NCBI RefSeq assembly: GCF_032452875.1
Contig: NC_083875.1
Coordinates: 78,576,178-78,640,177 of the forward strand
From: Bos javanicus
Taxonomy: Eukaryota > Chordata > Mammalia > Artiodactyla > Bovidae
Length of the DNA stretch: 64,000 nt
Direction: 5' to 3'
The position numbers and the translations under genes are program-made. The notes below the pieces were generated by a model. That model worked only from the letters and a program-made list of their open reading frames with translations. It made no database searches and had not been told where the DNA came from. The stretch's first letter is position 1. Every line of letters begins with the position of its first letter. Below, piece after piece: positions 46,458 through 57,345 of the stretch.

Positions 46458-46583
46458 TCCCGGAATTAGGTTGGAGCAGGAGCCTCGCTCGCTGCTTCGC
46501 TCGAGCTCTCCGAGCTCCGTGCCCAGCGGCAGGAGGAGCCTGGACCCAGGCGCCGCCGGCGGGCGGTAGGCGCCGGAGCCCGG
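46458..46583 (+). other. NTRK2: NTRK2 upstream non-coding exon (3' part; 5' end not determined)
   Basis: Sequence from just after the GGC repeat to the donor site resembles the human NTRK2 leader, including TTGGAGCAGGAGCCTCGCT and the GGACCCAGGCGCCGCCGG run. It ends at CCCGG followed by GTGAGC. The transcription start cannot be read from the sequence. The exon probably extends left through the GGC repeat toward the CRE-like sites near 46390, but no TATA box marks it. NTRK2 is known to use several first exons and start sites in other mammals. Confidence 0.65.
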
Positions 46584-47065
46584 GTGAGCAGCGCGGACAG
46601 TGACCTCCGTCATCTCGGCCCTCATTGTCCCCCTTGGGGTGGCCGCGGCGCCTTCCCAGGTGGGACGCGCCGCGCCACCTGCCCGCGCCCCCTGAGCTCA
46701 GGGGCCGTGGCGGATTCTGCAGCATCATTCGGGGGCCCCGTCGCGGAACCAGCATCCTCGGCAATCTCCGCACCTCCCTTTAAGGAGTCCTACCCTGGCC
46801 GGTGCTATGGGATCCTGTCCCTTGCCCCATTTTTCCCTCCTTCAGCCTTAGGCACAGGGAGAGAGTGGGCACAGTGGTGCCCCGCGGCGTCAGTGCCATC
46901 GAGGGGCAAGTTTATTTCTGGGGCCGGCCGGAACTGGGCACTCATCTATCCCCAGTATCCCGGCTGGGCTCGCGGTGGGGGTGACGCGAGCGCGGAGGGA
47001 GAGTACCCCAATTAGTGGCGTATGGGGTCTTGAGCTCAGCCTTACGCGTATCTGTTTGTCCTCAG
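46584..47065 (+). other. NTRK2: Predicted 482-bp intron in the NTRK2 5'UTR
   Basis: The donor is GTGAGC at 46584-46589 and the acceptor is CTCAG at 47061-47065 behind a TCTGTTTGTC pyrimidine tract. Removing it joins leader segments that are adjacent in the human mRNA as I recall it. The intron is GC-rich in its 5' half. Confidence 0.65.
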
Positions 47066-47164
47066 CCCCGAGGTGCGTCCCGGATCGCAGCGCGCGTCTA
47101 GCCAGAAGCCTGAGCCCCAGAGCATCCCGGGAGCGCCGCGGGCCGGTGCTCGGCTCGTTGGGCC

Positions 47165-47203
47165 ATGCAGCGGCGGCCGCCGCGAAGCTGCGAGCGGCGG
47201 TAG
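47165..47203 (+). other. uORF1 in the NTRK2 leader (12 codons)
   Basis: ATG at 47165 with G at -3 opens a 12-residue frame, MQRRPPRSCERR, ending at TAG 47201-47203. It lies 225 bases before the NTRK2 start. The human leader, from memory, has an almost identical peptide at the same place, which suggests conservation. The peptide is strongly basic (six Arg of twelve). Initiation here would be expected to reduce or gate translation of TrkB. Confidence 0.6.
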
Positions 47204-47226
47204 CGCCCCCTGTGAGAAGGCCCGAG

Positions 47227-47244
47227 ATGCCCCTGCCACTGTGA
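47227..47244 (+). other. uORF2 in the NTRK2 leader (5 codons)
   Basis: ATG at 47227 encodes MPLPL and stops at TGA 47242-47244, 183 bases before the NTRK2 ATG. It starts 23 bases after uORF1 ends. A short uORF at this place also exists in the human leader as I recall it. Its context has G at -3. Confidence 0.5.
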
Positions 47245-47427
47245 ACGGTGCCGCCCGACAGGACACGCTCAGCCCCTGACACGCTCGGCTCTGCGCGCCT
47301 GAGACCAGCACCGAGAGGAGACAGCGGTGAGCGCGGCAAAGGCCACTCGGCGCGGGCAGGGGAGACCGGCCGGGACAGCTCAGCGACACGCACTCAGGCT
47401 GACTCGGGCTGGCACTGGTGGCTAGGA

Positions 47428-47639
47428 ATGTCGTCCTGGACCAGGTGGCATGGACCCGCCATGGCGCGGCTCTGGGGCTTCTGCTGGCTGATTGTGGGCT
47501 TCTGGAGGGCCGCTCTTGCCTGTCCCACGTCCTGCAAGTGCAGCGCCTCTCGGATCTGGTGCGGCGATCCTTCTCCTGGCATCGTGGCATTTCCGAAGCT
47601 GGAGGCTACCAGTGCAGATCCTGAGAACATCACCGAAAT
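47428..47639 (+). CDS. NTRK2: NTRK2 (TrkB) first coding exon, N-terminal 70 codons
   Basis: TrkB is the plasma-membrane receptor tyrosine kinase for BDNF and NT-4. This exon encodes 70 residues plus two bases of codon 71. The peptide starts MSSWTRWHGPAMARLWGFCW and closely matches mammalian TrkB as I recall it. Residues 1-31 form a signal peptide with a hydrophobic core around residues 15-30, probably cleaved before Cys32. Cys32, Cys36, Cys38 and Cys45 form the cysteine cluster that caps the leucine-rich repeats. Asn67-Ile-Thr is an N-glycosylation sequon. The exon stops inside the codon after ENITE, followed by the donor GTGAGT at 47640-47645, so the splice phase is 2. The frame stays open upstream but has no ATG there, and the conserved N-terminus fixes the start at 47428. 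LRRs, Ig domains, transmembrane segment and kinase lie in later exons outside the window. Confidence 0.97.
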
Positions 47640-47645
47640 GTGAGT

Positions 47646-50260
47646 TCCTGGTCCTTTTCCTTCTTCGTCCTCTCCTTGCCTCTAGGGCTAGGCTGGTCAG
47701 GCGGGTCCCTCCTGGGCATGAATGTTGTCTCAAGTCTGGGGAGAAGTCAGAGAAGAGAGGTGCAGGGCTGGGCCGTGTGTCAGTTACCTGTTTCACTGCC
47801 TTGGTGCTGTTAACACTGGGAGAAGTGTGATAATTTAAAATGTTCTAAATAATAGATGTCTATTATATAGTATTCTTATACACTTTATATTTCAAAGCCC
47901 TGCCGGTGTGTTTTAGTCTTTCCATATGCAATAACTTAAGTTTTGGACATTTTTGTTTCATAAGGTTCTCTGTGTATATTGGGTTAGGAGCAGTTCCAGT
48001 AATATTTATGAGAAAGGAGGTTAAAATAAGTAACTTTTGAAAAATCTGCTTAAGGAAGTTCGAGTGCCTCCCACTTAGCTTCTTTCTCTGAGAGCTGGAG
48101 TTTACCAGTTTCCTTTTTCATTTTATACATCAGATTTTGCATAGGAGATTGCATCCAGAGATGGCCTTGAAAATAATCTGTAAGAGGAGAAGTTCCGAGT
48201 GTTGAAATGCACTGGCTCAAAAGAGAAAATGTGATCCTTGGAAGCCTAAAAGCCTGGTCTGATTTAATTTGGACTTGACTTCCCAGAGATAGAATTTTGA
48301 GATCATTTGGATTATAAATCTTAATTGCCCATTGAATAGTTCCCCAGGAGGAGGTTGGATGATAAAACAGCATGGAATACTCTGATGAATGCTGTCTTCA
48401 CCCTGGGACCCCTATGTCCCTGGAAGTGCTTGAGCTTGTCCTGGTCCATTAGAGAGGCAGAATTGTGTATTTCTGGCCTCCTCTGATGCGTTGTGGCAAA
48501 TCTGTTACCAACTAGGAGCTCACCAGTCCTTTCTCTAGCATTCCCCTGTTCCCTCTATTAGAGATTCCCCCAGCCAGCAACTTTGCCCTTTTATGTTTCA
48601 TTAACATGATATTTTATTCATCCATAAAAAGGATTGGAAGGCAAAGTTTCTCCCGGTTTACTTGAGGCTGTTGACACCAGGATAGGCAGCGTTGAAAGTA
48701 GGGCTTGGGCTGTGGCCTTCCGGTTGGCGAGTGCGCATGCATCTCCCCCCTCACCACCCTACCCACACACCCCCACCCCCCCGCCACGGATAGCACACAC
48801 CCTGGTTATGCCAACGTTGTTGACCAAGACAACCTGTTTTTTAATGTAAGTAAGAGACCTTCCCAGCCTCTGCTGTTTGTCCTGTTGGTGATGCTCTTGT
48901 TAGAGGGCTCAGGCAGAAGGAAATGACAACAGAACAGAGGAAAACGTGCCGGCCCAGCAGTGCTAAGATGTGCCGGGAGCAGCCAGCTGTCAGGCTGGAT
49001 CCAGGATGCTCAGATAGCAATCCTTCTGGCAAGGAGAGCAGCAGGCAGAGCTGGAGAGGAAGGGTGGGTAGGGTCCTGACCACGCCGACCCCGGCTTGGG
49101 CTGGTAGAGGCTCGCCAGGTTGGTCAGAGTCTGTGGCCTTTTGTCGGGATTTGTGTTTTTTTCATGAGATGGGGTGTCAGTAGTTAGATGGAGGAAGCCA
49201 TATGGAATTCAGAGCCCTTCAGACTATTTTGAGACCACGAGGAGTGCCTAAAAACAGTTAGATGTTGTTTTCTTTTGTGATTGTTTTAAAATTCTGTTTT
49301 AGGTTCTAGATAGATAATGAAGGAGGAAACATAGGGCTAATTATTATTTTTTTCAGTTTAGTATTTTTAAGGCCGTAATTGGAGGAAAACTCTCTTTAAA
49401 AAATACTATTTTACGCCTGAGTGGTCTTAGCTGCCTGATAGATATGAAATTATTAATAACAGATTTGAGTAGAGTTTTCCTGTATCAGTTCTCACAACTG
49501 TTGTTATTTCCCTTTTATCTGATGGCAGGTTCCTATTTTCAGGCTTACATTTTTTTTTTTACATTTACTAAAGCATTTGTCACAGTTATTCATCTAATAA
49601 TAGTAATCATAATTCCTAATTTCTACTCATTTTCTTCTTCTGATTTGAAAATCCATTGAGATTCAGGGAATGGAGAGGTGTGTAAGCTCAGTGTATAGGA
49701 ATGGGGAATTAGTTTAGAAACAGGAGTCAAGCTGATAGAGGTGAGCTCTGAGAAGAAGTACTTTTCTTTGCTCGTTCCCTCAGCTTTATTTGAGACTCGT
49801 CAGTTTATGCCCCAGTGTCTTTATCTGTAAAATGTATTGAGATCCTTGTTTGGAAAGCACTTCATATAATTATTTTGAATTCTGGTGCTTTGATATCAAA
49901 ATGACATCAGTGGTTGGGCTTGTTTCACTCTCATCCTTATATGACACCATCTGTGCTCTCTTTCTTACATATTAATATTTGCTTGAACAGCTTTTCAATT
50001 CTTGGCCAGTGGATACCAGCTACAGTTGGAACGAAATTACACTCTTTTTTTTTTTTTTTTTACTTTGTTGTTAGACCCAATGATATTCCTAAAATACCCT
50101 GCTTTAAAGTTCTAGTTTAATAAAGTTTAGCTGAAATTATGTTTCGGTTTTTTAAAAGTAGAACTAATGTAGCTAAATAAAGTGTGATTAGAACTTGCTG
50201 AAGCAGTTTACTATATCATTTAAAAATAGTAAATCTCTTAATATCTATATGTTGGGGAAA
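47646..50260. other. Intronic, few repeats
   Basis: A C-rich CACCCCC tract lies at 48748-48786. A short MIR-like trace may lie at 49790-49850. No gene is visible. Confidence 0.4.
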
Positions 50261-50355
50261 TTGCCTGGAGAATCCACATGGACAGAAGAGCCTGGCGGGC
50301 TACAGTCCATGGGGTTGCAAAGAGTTGGACACAACTGAGCGGCTAAGCACACAGG
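50261..50355 (+). mobile_element. 5'-truncated BovA/Bov-tA fragment
   Basis: TTGCCTGGAGAATCCACATGG through TTGGACACAACTGAGCGGCTAAGCACACAGG is the 3' part of a BovA unit. Confidence 0.85.
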
Positions 50356-50889
50356 GGAAAAGTCGCAATCACTGTCCTTTTAAGGTTCAGAGAGAAGCCA
50401 TGGTGGAACATTTAAAAAATATACCTATAGACTAATTAAGGGAGAGAATTTTATTTTTTAATTCTACATGTATGTTTTAAGCCATGCTGACATTTCATTT
50501 TCAGAGTTCTTGTTTGAAGCTGTTTTATTAAAAATCTTCCCTTCACAGTATCTGTCTCATATTCTTTACCCACTGATGGGACCTATGTCTAGGTCTATAT
50601 CCATCTATAGTTACACTTCACACCTGCCTAACATCACCCTGCCAAAATGTGCCAGCTTCTGTTATTTGGAGATGATTATCCCAAAGCAGTGCTAAGTTAA
50701 ATTTACAAACAATACTATTGTCACACATAAACAGGATACAAGAGTAAAGTCTGTTGTTAGAGTTATGTAATCAGCCATTTAAGTTTCAGAATATGTCAAA
50801 ATGCTTCTCAAAAGACATGTTCTGTCTCACCCGGTGGTAAGAGATATGGTTCAAACATAAAATAGATCATGGAGTTTTAAAAATCATGG

Positions 50890-50970
50890 TCAGAAATGGA
50901 TTCATGTTGATATATGGCAAAACCAATACAATATTGTAAGGTTAAATAATAAAATAAAAAAAAAAAAAGA
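50890..50970 (+). mobile_element. Short bovine L1 3' end with poly-A
   Basis: GGATTCATGTTGATATATGGCAAAACCAATACAATATTGTAA followed by an A-rich tail matches the plus-strand 3' end of bovine L1. Confidence 0.75.
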
Positions 50971-53150
50971 AACACATGACATAAAATCTACCTACCACGT
51001 TAACCATTTTTAATGTACTGTTCAGACGTGTTAAGTGTATTCACATGGCTGTGAAAGGGCATTCATTTTTATATTGCCTATATTTTATGCAGACCAGCAA
51101 TGACTTTTTATTTCTAAATTTCTTTGGTGACATTTGCTGATTTGGGATTGATATTTGGAGACCAATCTAATATTTTTCCTCTTAGTACAACATAAATAGG
51201 ATTTGTAGCTTCTGCTGCTCAAGCCTCTGTGTGCAATTCATTGTTGGCTTTGTTAAGCGATTGTAATGTTATGTCATTAATACATTAATTTTGGCTCTCT
51301 CACCTGCGTAAGCTTTTCCACTGCTGCAGTTAATTGTACTAAAATATTCTGGCATTTAAAAGGATTCAAAGGCATCAGATTTTATCACTGTGATATTTAC
51401 TTCTCAGCCCCTCCATTGGGAGTTCTAGAGCCTTGAATTGTGCTTTACATGCATTTAAGAACTACAGCCTGTTTTCATTGTGGTTGCATAAGCCAGATTG
51501 GACTTGTTAATAAATTAGGCGGTCTTATTTACATCATTCATTATTCAATACAACTTGCAAACAAGTTAAAAACACTTTTTCTTCCTAGTGAAGGCATTCA
51601 CACAGTTCAGCTCAGCACAGCCGTTTGAAATCTCAGTTTCATACCTTCTATCTCCACTCTGAGGAAGTTTTTATTACATTGGATAAAACAATTGAAAAGC
51701 CCTGTGACCTTCTGACCCTACTTTCCTCCACCTCTCCCTCTCCATCACCTCTGATTAACTGTACAGGAAAATGTATTTGATTATTTTTCATCTCCGAAAA
51801 GTGATATTTCCTTATGGGAATTCAGAGCAGTAGAGTTGAGCGAAGAGCCTGGGTTATATATTATTACAAGCAAATAATGGGAAATTAAGATGATGTGGTC
51901 ATAGCTCCCCAGCTCTGTGTTTAGTTTTGTTTAAGATCTTTCACTGTTTCTATCTCATAAACCTCTGTTTGTGTTATTTCAGTATTCCCTTGTAAAGACA
52001 TTTTCTAAGTCAAAAAGTCGGCTGAACAGCTGAGAGTTGAGGTCTCTTTATCCCCAGAACATTCTGCATGATTGCTTTGACTATCTCTAGGTTATAGGGG
52101 TAGACTTTTTCTTTAGCTGGGGAAAGGGAATTTAATTTTTCTTTTTCGACTTTTTGTTTCTTCTTCTCTTTGAAAAATCTTTGATACCAAGCAGGTGCCT
52201 CCAGTTTTAACTCATTGTTCATCCTGCCTGTTATGAAAAGAAACAATATCAAGCCATTATTGAATATTATACCCTGATATTATCCATCCAACTAACTTTA
52301 CTGCTTCTCTAGAGAGATTCTTGTAGGTTCAAAGCAGTAGGGTAGAATGTAGCATTGAACCTGCTGCTCCTTATAGCAGTGCCAATTTTTGATTTTACTT
52401 ACTGTTTACAAATCAGTTGGATGATTTAGGGGAGAGGTTATTTAGACAGGGCAATTTTTTCCCTCATTTGGTGTATGTAAGAGAAAGAAAGGGATAGAAA
52501 AAAAATCTGAACCTTGAGTTATTAATAGTTGATTGATCATTTTCATAATCTATTTGTTCTAAGTTTTAAAAAACATAAATCCCATCCCCAGGTGGCAGAG
52601 ATCTGAGCCCTGCAGTGGCCTGATAATTTTAGCTTCATATTTCATTTCTGATTGATCTCTATTAAAAGAGGAAAACAGCCCACATAATCAGGATGCCTTC
52701 TAACCATTTGCTTTGCTCTCTGGGCTGTCCAGAGGACTGTGAAGTGGTAAATATTGATCTCAGAGATGAAGGAGTGAATGAATGCTTGTGGTTGTTATAA
52801 ACCTGGGGAGAAAAATAATACATAGGTACTAAGCTTGCATATTTCAACTCCCCGCTCCACCCATGTTACAGAAAGCTGGAATTACATGATCTGGAAGCAG
52901 CTCCTTAATGTTTCTGGGTTGAGCTTGTCAGATGTAAACCGAGGGCTTTGGACCCTATACTCTGTTTCTGAAGCTCCGCAAAGCATCAGTTGTGGAGAAA
53001 GTTCAGTTTATACATCAGCTTTGAAGTAAGGAGTGGTGCTTAGAGCCCGGCAGTGAGAGAATCTGAGGACCTTCCATGTCATCATGTCCTGTGTGCATAT
53101 TTTCAGCATCTGCTCTGAATTCTCCAAGCCATCCATGTCTTTTTAAAATC
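50971..53150. other. Intronic block with no recognised repeat
   Basis: About 2.2 kb contains no ruminant SINE, BovB or L1 that I can see. The stretch 51230-51370 has ATTAAT/TAATTG homeodomain-like cores and a CACCTG E-box. Confidence 0.4.
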
Positions 53151-53154
53151 CTTA

Positions 53155-53258
53155 AAAATTAATTTTTTTATTGAAATATAGTTGATTTACAATGCTGTGT
53201 TAGTTTCAGGTGTACAGCAAAGTGAATCTGTTTTATATATATATACATATATATATTA
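53155..53258 (-). mobile_element. L1 3'UTR fragment, minus strand
   Basis: TTATTGAAATATAGTTGATTTACAATGCTGTGTTAGTTTCAGGTGTACAGC is a typical mammalian L1 3'UTR motif. A TATA-rich simple repeat follows. Confidence 0.75.
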
Positions 53259-53266
53259 ATGTATGT

Positions 53267-53895
53267 GTGACAAATAGATGGGGAAACAGTGGAAACAGTG
53301 ACAGACTATTTTGGGGGGCTCCAAAATCACTGCAGATGGTGACTGCAGCCATGAAATTAAAAGATGCTTACTCCTTGGAAGAAAAGTTATGGCCAACTTA
53401 GACAGCATATTAAAAAGCAGAGACATTACTTTGTCAACAAAGGTCCATCTAGTCAAAGCTATGGTTTTTCTAGTAGTTATGTATGGATGTGAGAGTTGGA
53501 CTATAAAGAAAGCTGAGCAGCAAAGAATTGATGCTTTTGAACTGTGGTGTTGGAGAAGACTCTTGAGAGTCCCTTGGACTGCAGGGAGATCCAACCAGTC
53601 ATCCTAAAGGAAATCAGTCCTGAATATTCATTGGAAGGACTGATGCTGAAGCTGAAACTCCAATACTTTGGCCACCTAATGTGAAGAACTGACTCATTTT
53701 AAAAGACCTTGATGCTGAGACAGATTGAAGGCAGAAGGAGAAGGGGACAACAGAGGATGAGATGATTGAATGGCATCACTGACTCAATGGACATGAGTTT
53801 GGGTAAACTCCAGGAGTTGGTGATGGATAGGGAGGCCTGGCATGCTGTGGTTCATGGGGTTGCAAAGAGTCGGACACAACTGAGTGACTGAACTG
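53267..53895 (+). mobile_element. 5'-truncated BovB in NTRK2 intron 1
   Basis: It starts AATAGATGGGGAAACAGTGG (about 53272) and ends GTGACTGAACTG. The flanking duplication ATGTATGT lies at 53259-53266 and 53896-53903. Only the C-terminal part of the RT region remains. Confidence 0.9.
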
Positions 53896-53903
53896 ATGTA
53901 TGT

Positions 53904-55637
53904 ATATATTTGCCCACATTTTTTTTTTTTTAGACTCTTTTCCCATATAGGTCATTACAGAGTACATCTATGTCTTTTTAAGTGTGATATACTAAGAATA
54001 CTGGTGGCATGTTAGTGCTGCGCTGATGAGTCCAAGTTCACAGGGTCACTTAAAGTCAAGATCAAGGAAGGAGAAGGGGCCTTAGAAATACTCTGCTTCA
54101 ACCCCCCTTGCGTGAATGAGGGGCAGAGAAGAGAGTTGCTTTTCTGGCCATGGCACATTAAAGACATCACGGGGTCTAGAAGCTTCCTGCTAGCATCCAA
54201 AGGTAGCGCCAAAACCTTCCCTCTAGGGGGCCTCCCCTCTGTTCTGTTTCCTTTGACTAAACCTGACTCCAGCCCACCAGTTTAGAAGCATCAGAGATGT
54301 GAAGACAAGTTTAGTCTGGCTAAGTCTATGGGAACCCATCTCTACTGGAGACAGAGCAGTTAAAAGTTCATGAACTACTGATCACAAAGCAATAGCCTGA
54401 TCTTTGCATGAGAACAAATATATTTCTTTGTTTACTGTGAGTGTGGTTGTTTGTTTTAATTTTAACTCTTCCTCTTCTCTAACACTTTCGCAAAAGCTAG
54501 GCTGCAGAGAAAGGCCTTCATGAGTTGGCTGCCATGAGAGATGCTGACCTTGTACCTGCTGGACCATCCAGGCAGGTTAGGATTGGAGCGAGGGCAGAGC
54601 AGACAGAGTGTAATGGAGGCCGCTGCCCCAGAGTCTTTGCCATAGTCAGGAGTGGTTACGTAGGTGGAGGAACCCACAACCTTGTATACAAAGTCTGTCT
54701 TAGCTCCCATGAAAGCTCTGTGGCCAGAGAGTACTATTCTTTCCAGCCTTCTCTTTGCCTCTACCTTTTCATGGCCCCAAGAGGCATAGCTGAGCCAGTG
54801 AGCAAGCTTAAGAGTTGTTGACTCCCATTCGGAATTCATTCTGCTACGATTTTGTACGTTGTACACGGCTGTGCTAAGCCTTTTCCAGTACAAGCGCACT
54901 TCTGAGACACACCTCTGGTTTCACACAGGGCTTCTCCCCAAGGGTCCTGGAGAGCACTTTACAGACATCTGCTTATTTAGGTTTAAAACCTTGTTCTGAA
55001 GTAGGTGGGAAGGTCCTGACAGCCTCAGAGGGACTGTCAGGTTGATTGGCTTGCCTGGGTTTCTCTGGTCAAGCTGAGCGTAATTCAGGATAGAATTTTA
55101 TGCAGAGTCTTGCTTAGGGCTTTGTCTGCTTAGACCCACCTGTTCAGATTTGGCCTTGAGAGTACAGGCAATTTTAGGAGAAGTGTAGTTATTCAAATAA
55201 ATGTTCACAAGTTAAATAGCACAGTAGTGAGCAGGAGGTGGATTGAGGCTTCATCTTGTATCTTTCTCTTCTATCATCATCTTCTCCTTTGTAATCTGTT
55301 GTAATCTTAAGAGGTAAATGATTTATGTGCCCTGGAGAATATAGTATCTTTTAGTATAGAATAAAATTTTGATAACCATACATCATTTAGAATCCCTCTT
55401 TTTATTGCAAAAAATGACCTATTATTGCCCACTGTTTCCTATAATCTTCATATTCCAATAATTTCCTGAACAGACCAGACACACACACCCTAGAATTCTA
55501 TTTGTGTGTACAATGTGTCTATGTATATATAAATATAAGTATAAAACTCTACTAGGAGTGGTCCTTTCAGACTTAAGTATCTTGACTTGTAAAGTTTTTT
55601 CTAACAATTGAAGATTTACTTCTGTAAACCATCTAGA
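53904..55637. other. Intronic; possible MIR trace at about 54945-55080
   Basis: TTTACAGACATCTGC, GAAGTAGGTGGGAAGG and TTGGCTTGCCTGGG loosely follow reverse MIR. Overlapping short frames at 54462-54899 on both strands show no domain. Confidence 0.4.
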
Positions 55638-55758
55638 CATTTTGGGGATTTAATTGACACACAATGTTATATTAGTTTCAGGCCTACAACATGATTTTCA
55701 ATATCTGTATATATTACAAAATGATTACCTTAATAAATCTAATTAACATCTATCACCC

Positions 55759-55761
<3 letters not shown>

Positions 55762-55792
<31 letters not shown>

Positions 55793-55796
55793 TGTG
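55762..55796. repeat. (TG)n microsatellite
   Basis: About 16 TG units with one T interruption, located at the tail of the adjacent Bov-tA. Confidence 0.9.
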
Positions 55797-56010
55797 TGCA
55801 AGTGTCTCATATTCTGCTCTTTGTGACCCCACGGACGATATAGCCCGCCAGGCTCCTCTGTCCATGGAATTTTTCAGGTAGGAATATTGCAGTGGGTTGC
55901 TATTTCCTACTCCAGGGGATCTTTCCGACCCAGGGGTCTAACCTGAGTCTCTTGCATGTCCCACATTGGCAGACAGATTCTTTACCACCACACCACCTTG
56001 GAAGTCCAAT
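55797..56010 (-). mobile_element. Bov-tA SINE, minus strand
   Basis: A reversed BovA monomer (CCACGGACGATATAGCCCGCC) is followed by a reversed tRNA head ending CCACCTTGGAAGTCC. Confidence 0.88.
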
Positions 56011-56742
56011 CTCCACACATAGTTAGCATATTTTTTTTTCTTGTGATGGGAATTTTAAATCTACTATCTTAGCAACTTTCCAAAAATATACTACAGTGCT
56101 GACTGTGGTCACCATGCTGTACAGTATACCCCACTCAGACTTTTAATTTTGTTTTACTCATTCTGGATTTCTCTCAACAAGGACCCGACAGAAGTTCTTC
56201 TCTAGGTGAAATCTGTGAGCTTCAGGGCAGCGACTCTGGGCTGGGTTAGCCGACCCAGCTACTCAGAAACCCATGTGTCTGTCCTCTTTGATCAGGTCTC
56301 AAGAGAAGCAACAAAATATTACTGGTGAGGTATTTTTGAACAGTTCTACAATAGTGTTATTTAAATCAAAAGGCATTAGAATTTTGATTTTCGACCTCTG
56401 AAATACGGTGCCGTTTAAGAAGGTGGGCTCTTGTGAACTCTAATCTTTGCCATTAAAGTTGCTTCTATTTCATGTGCCCTGGAGTCCCCTGCTGCGAAGT
56501 GGCAGAGGGGCCTGGGCTTGAATCCTCTGACTGTGGCCCACAGTGGGGACAGTTTGCTTCCCTTCTTCGGCCTTGGCACACTTGTCTTGAAATGTGTGTG
56601 CAGGCCTGGGAACTGGGGTGGGCAGGGAGCTTGACATGATGGCCGCTGAGTTCTCTGGCCAGAGAAAACCCAGCCAGCACAAACCACACACCCTTTTAGG
56701 TCTGCTTTCAGCCTTACTTCACAGCCCCTCTGCTGAGTGAGT

Positions 56743-56944
56743 GGTAAACAGCCACCTGCCAATGCAGGAGACATAAGAGACGTGGGTTCAATCCCTGTGC
56801 CGGGAAGATCCCGTGGAGAAGGGCATGGCAACCAAGTCCAGTATTCTTGCCTGGAGAATCCCGTGGACAGAGGAACCTGGCGGGGTACAGTCCATAGGGT
56901 CACAAAGAGTCAGACATGACTGCAGCGACTTAGCACACGCACAC
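56743..56944 (+). mobile_element. Bov-tA SINE
   Basis: A partial tRNA head (TGCCAATGCAGGAGACATAAG... GGGTTCAATCCC) is followed by a BovA monomer ending CTTAGCACACGCACACC. Confidence 0.9.
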
Positions 56945-57214
56945 CCTCGTATTGCCCTTGCCCTCCTGGGTTTGCCTTTTCCCTTTGTGACCCTTCAGTC
57001 TCCTTCTTCTGTTCTTGGTCATGGTTTTTATTCCCTTCCACACTGCCCTCAACAAACAGGCACACACACACTCAGGCAGATGGTTGGCTGCAAAGCCCCT
57101 TTCGTGGACAGTGAGGAAATCTTGGGTTGCAGAACCCGTGGATCAACCACCATGGTTCCAACTGAAACTGGCCTGCCAAGGTCAACTCACTCAGAGAGGC
57201 AGCAGCGTAAAGGA

Positions 57215-57345
57215 CCCTTGGTAGCTGGATGGGGAGATGGGAGTTGGGGTTCAAGTCCATACTCTCACAGTTTCAGAACTCGGGATCCCGGATGAACCAT
57301 TTAATCTCATCAGCCAGTTCCCTAATCCTGAAACTGAAGATTGGG
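57215..57345 (+). mobile_element. MIR SINE fossil
   Basis: TTGGGGTTCAAGTCCATACTCTC, ATGAACCATTTAATCTCATCAGCC and TCCTAATCCTGAAACTGAAGATTGGGAT follow the MIR consensus order. Confidence 0.6.

Larger units (their letters stand above)
47066..47427 (+). other. NTRK2: NTRK2 5'UTR part of the first coding exon
   Basis: The segment begins after a plausible acceptor (pyrimidine-rich tract then CTCAG, AG at 47064-47065) and runs to the start codon. Joined to the upstream exon ending at 46583, the leader reads across CCCGG then CCCCGAGGTGC, which resembles the human NTRK2 mRNA leader as I remember it. It contains two short upstream ORFs, listed separately. The sequence is GC-rich, so a structured leader is likely. 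The exon boundary is inferred from motifs and recall, not from transcript data. Confidence 0.75.
44860..47645. promoter_or_regulatory. NTRK2: CpG island spanning the NTRK2 promoter and first exons
   Basis: Base composition changes abruptly near 44860 from AT-rich, CpG-poor DNA to GC-rich, CpG-dense sequence, with clusters at 44930-45130, 45350-45530 and 46380-47400. It returns to AT-rich sequence after the exon donor at 47640. No interspersed repeat was recognised inside. A TATA-like AT patch at 45872-45892 is too far upstream to assign to the visible exon. CpG counts were judged by eye. Confidence 0.85.
55638..56150 (-). mobile_element. Old L1 3'UTR fragment interrupted by (TG)n and Bov-tA
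   Basis: TTAATTGACACACAATGTTATATTAGTTTCAGG at the left resumes after the SINE with AATCTCCACACATAGTTAGC and continues through CAGTGCTGACTGTGGTCACCATGCTGTACA, a known L1 3'UTR order. Confidence 0.7.

Noticed and set aside
46075..46773. Open frames through the GGC repeat with poly-Ala or poly-Arg runs
   Set aside because: They lie in the promoter and untranslated leader of NTRK2. The homopolymer runs are the translation of the GGC tract.
47248..47427. In-frame upstream extension of the NTRK2 reading frame by 60 codons
   Set aside because: It begins with GTG and contains no ATG, the extension is low-complexity, and the conserved TrkB N-terminus starts at 47428.
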